NCBI GenBank assembly: GCA_018052945.1
Contig: JAGPMH010000012.1
Location: 1 to 43,393 of the forward strand
Reading direction: 5' to 3'
From: Negativicutes bacterium
GTDB lineage: Bacteria; Bacillota; Negativicutes; JAGPMH01
DNA: 43,393 nucleotides
The notes under the pieces were generated by a model, which was not told the origin of the DNA, did no database searches, and saw only the letters and a list, made by a program, of their open reading frames with translations. A program made the position numbers and the translations under genes. Below, piece after piece: positions 43,025-43,393 of the stretch (positions are counted from its first letter, which is position 1; the number at the start of each line of letters is the position of its first letter).

Positions 43025-43393
43025 ATGAGGTATTTTTTAAGTAAGATCGGCTTTGGTAAAAAAATTGAAGATGAAGAGCTAGAAGAAGTTAGTATCGATA
43101 CCTTTATTAATACTTATTACCCTGAAATAAACTATGAGTTGGAAGAATTGAGTATTCAGTTAGTGAAAAATGATGTTAAAGACTTTTTTTTAAAACTTAA
43201 TAAGTTTTTTGATAACGAAATACTGCTTAATTTAGGTGGAGATTATGGTGAAATTAAGAAAAAGTTGAAAAATTTGCAGTCGCCGGCTGATAGTGAAAAA
43301 ATGATGTTTTTTGTGCCGGTTGATGAAGTTAAAGAACCGTTGGTGTTGGAGTTTTCGCTTAATGAAACATATACTTTAAGTGAAGCTGAGTAC
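43025..43393 (+). CDS. Protein of unknown function, N-terminal 123 residues (runs off window)
   Basis: The reading frame opens at ATG 43025, preceded by GGAGG (43016-43020), and stays open to the window edge. The visible part is acidic and lysine-rich with no signal peptide or transmembrane segment (MRYFLSKIGFGKKIEDEELE at the start). It contains a hydrophobic stretch with short helices (VKDFFLKLNKFFDNEILL) and later VPVDEVKEPLVLEFSLNE. I recognise no domain. It looks cytoplasmic. It follows an extended -10 promoter and does not seem part of the Fe-S scaffold operon. Confidence 0.7.
   Translation, partial: MRYFLSKIGFGKKIEDEELEEVSIDTFINTYYPEINYELEELSIQLVKNDVKDFFLKLNKFFDNEILLNLGGDYGEIKKKLKNLQSPADSEKMMFFVPVDEVKEPLVLEFSLNETYTLSEAEY

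Overview
The window looks like chromosome from an AT-rich, anaerobic Firmicute, most likely a diderm Negativicute (Selenomonadales/Sporomusa type). This is inference from several signs. Housekeeping gene order is Firmicute-like (divIC/ftsB - S1 protein - tilS - hpt - ftsH; birA - coaX - dus; greA - lysS). A canonical T-box leader and sigma-A promoters of TTGACA/TATAAT type are present. Rubredoxin and a NifU-type scaffold suggest anaerobic life. A signal-peptide-less RTX protein of the type I secretion kind makes most sense in a cell with an outer membrane. I saw no rRNA, tRNA, CRISPR, IS element or prophage.

Layout. 1-4094: end of an HD-GYP protein, dapA, a TAXI-type TRAP binding lipoprotein, a DUF1850 protein and a CCA-type tRNA nucleotidyltransferase. 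4095-6354: a leucine T-box (specifier CTC) controlling leuA; leuA is flanked on both sides by degenerate tandem repeats with an 11-bp period, the downstream set arranged as a large inverted repeat. 6355-7357: a deletion scar in which the front half of an HPr-like/sigma-54 activator runs directly into the last third of a glycerol facilitator. 7376-10084: two uncharacterised proteins (one exported, one cysteine-rich) and class II fructose-1,6-bisphosphatase. 10287-13491: an orphan AraC-type response regulator and an RTX lipase-like protein. 13611-17631: thioredoxin, a lone biotin carboxylase on the minus strand, uvrC and a rubredoxin.

17682-25642 is a phosphate-related block: a PhoR-like kinase (minus), an MGDG-synthase-type glycosyltransferase, then pstS behind three perfect TTAACA boxes at 11-bp spacing (a Pho box), pstC, pstA and a chemoreceptor. 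pstB and phoU are not here. 25749-32887 is a conserved cell-division/RNA/purine block: FtsB/DivIC, S1 protein, two-part ThrE exporter, tilS, hpt, ftsH, then an asparaginase. 32938-35894 (minus) is an OmpR-type two-component system followed by an exported protein built from two 77-residue-spaced repeats with a His/Met-rich tail; its promoter carries two TTGTCA boxes 11 bp apart, a plausible site for the adjacent regulator. 36031-43393: birA, coaX, dus, a glutamine amidotransferase, greA, lysS, a C_GCAxxG_C_C protein, an IscU/NifU-like scaffold and the start of an unknown protein.

The strongest candidates for something undescribed are the 11-bp repeat arrays around leuA and the two-component system with its repeat-containing exported protein. 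The rest is largely ordinary core genome. All assignments come from reading motifs by eye; no database search was run.
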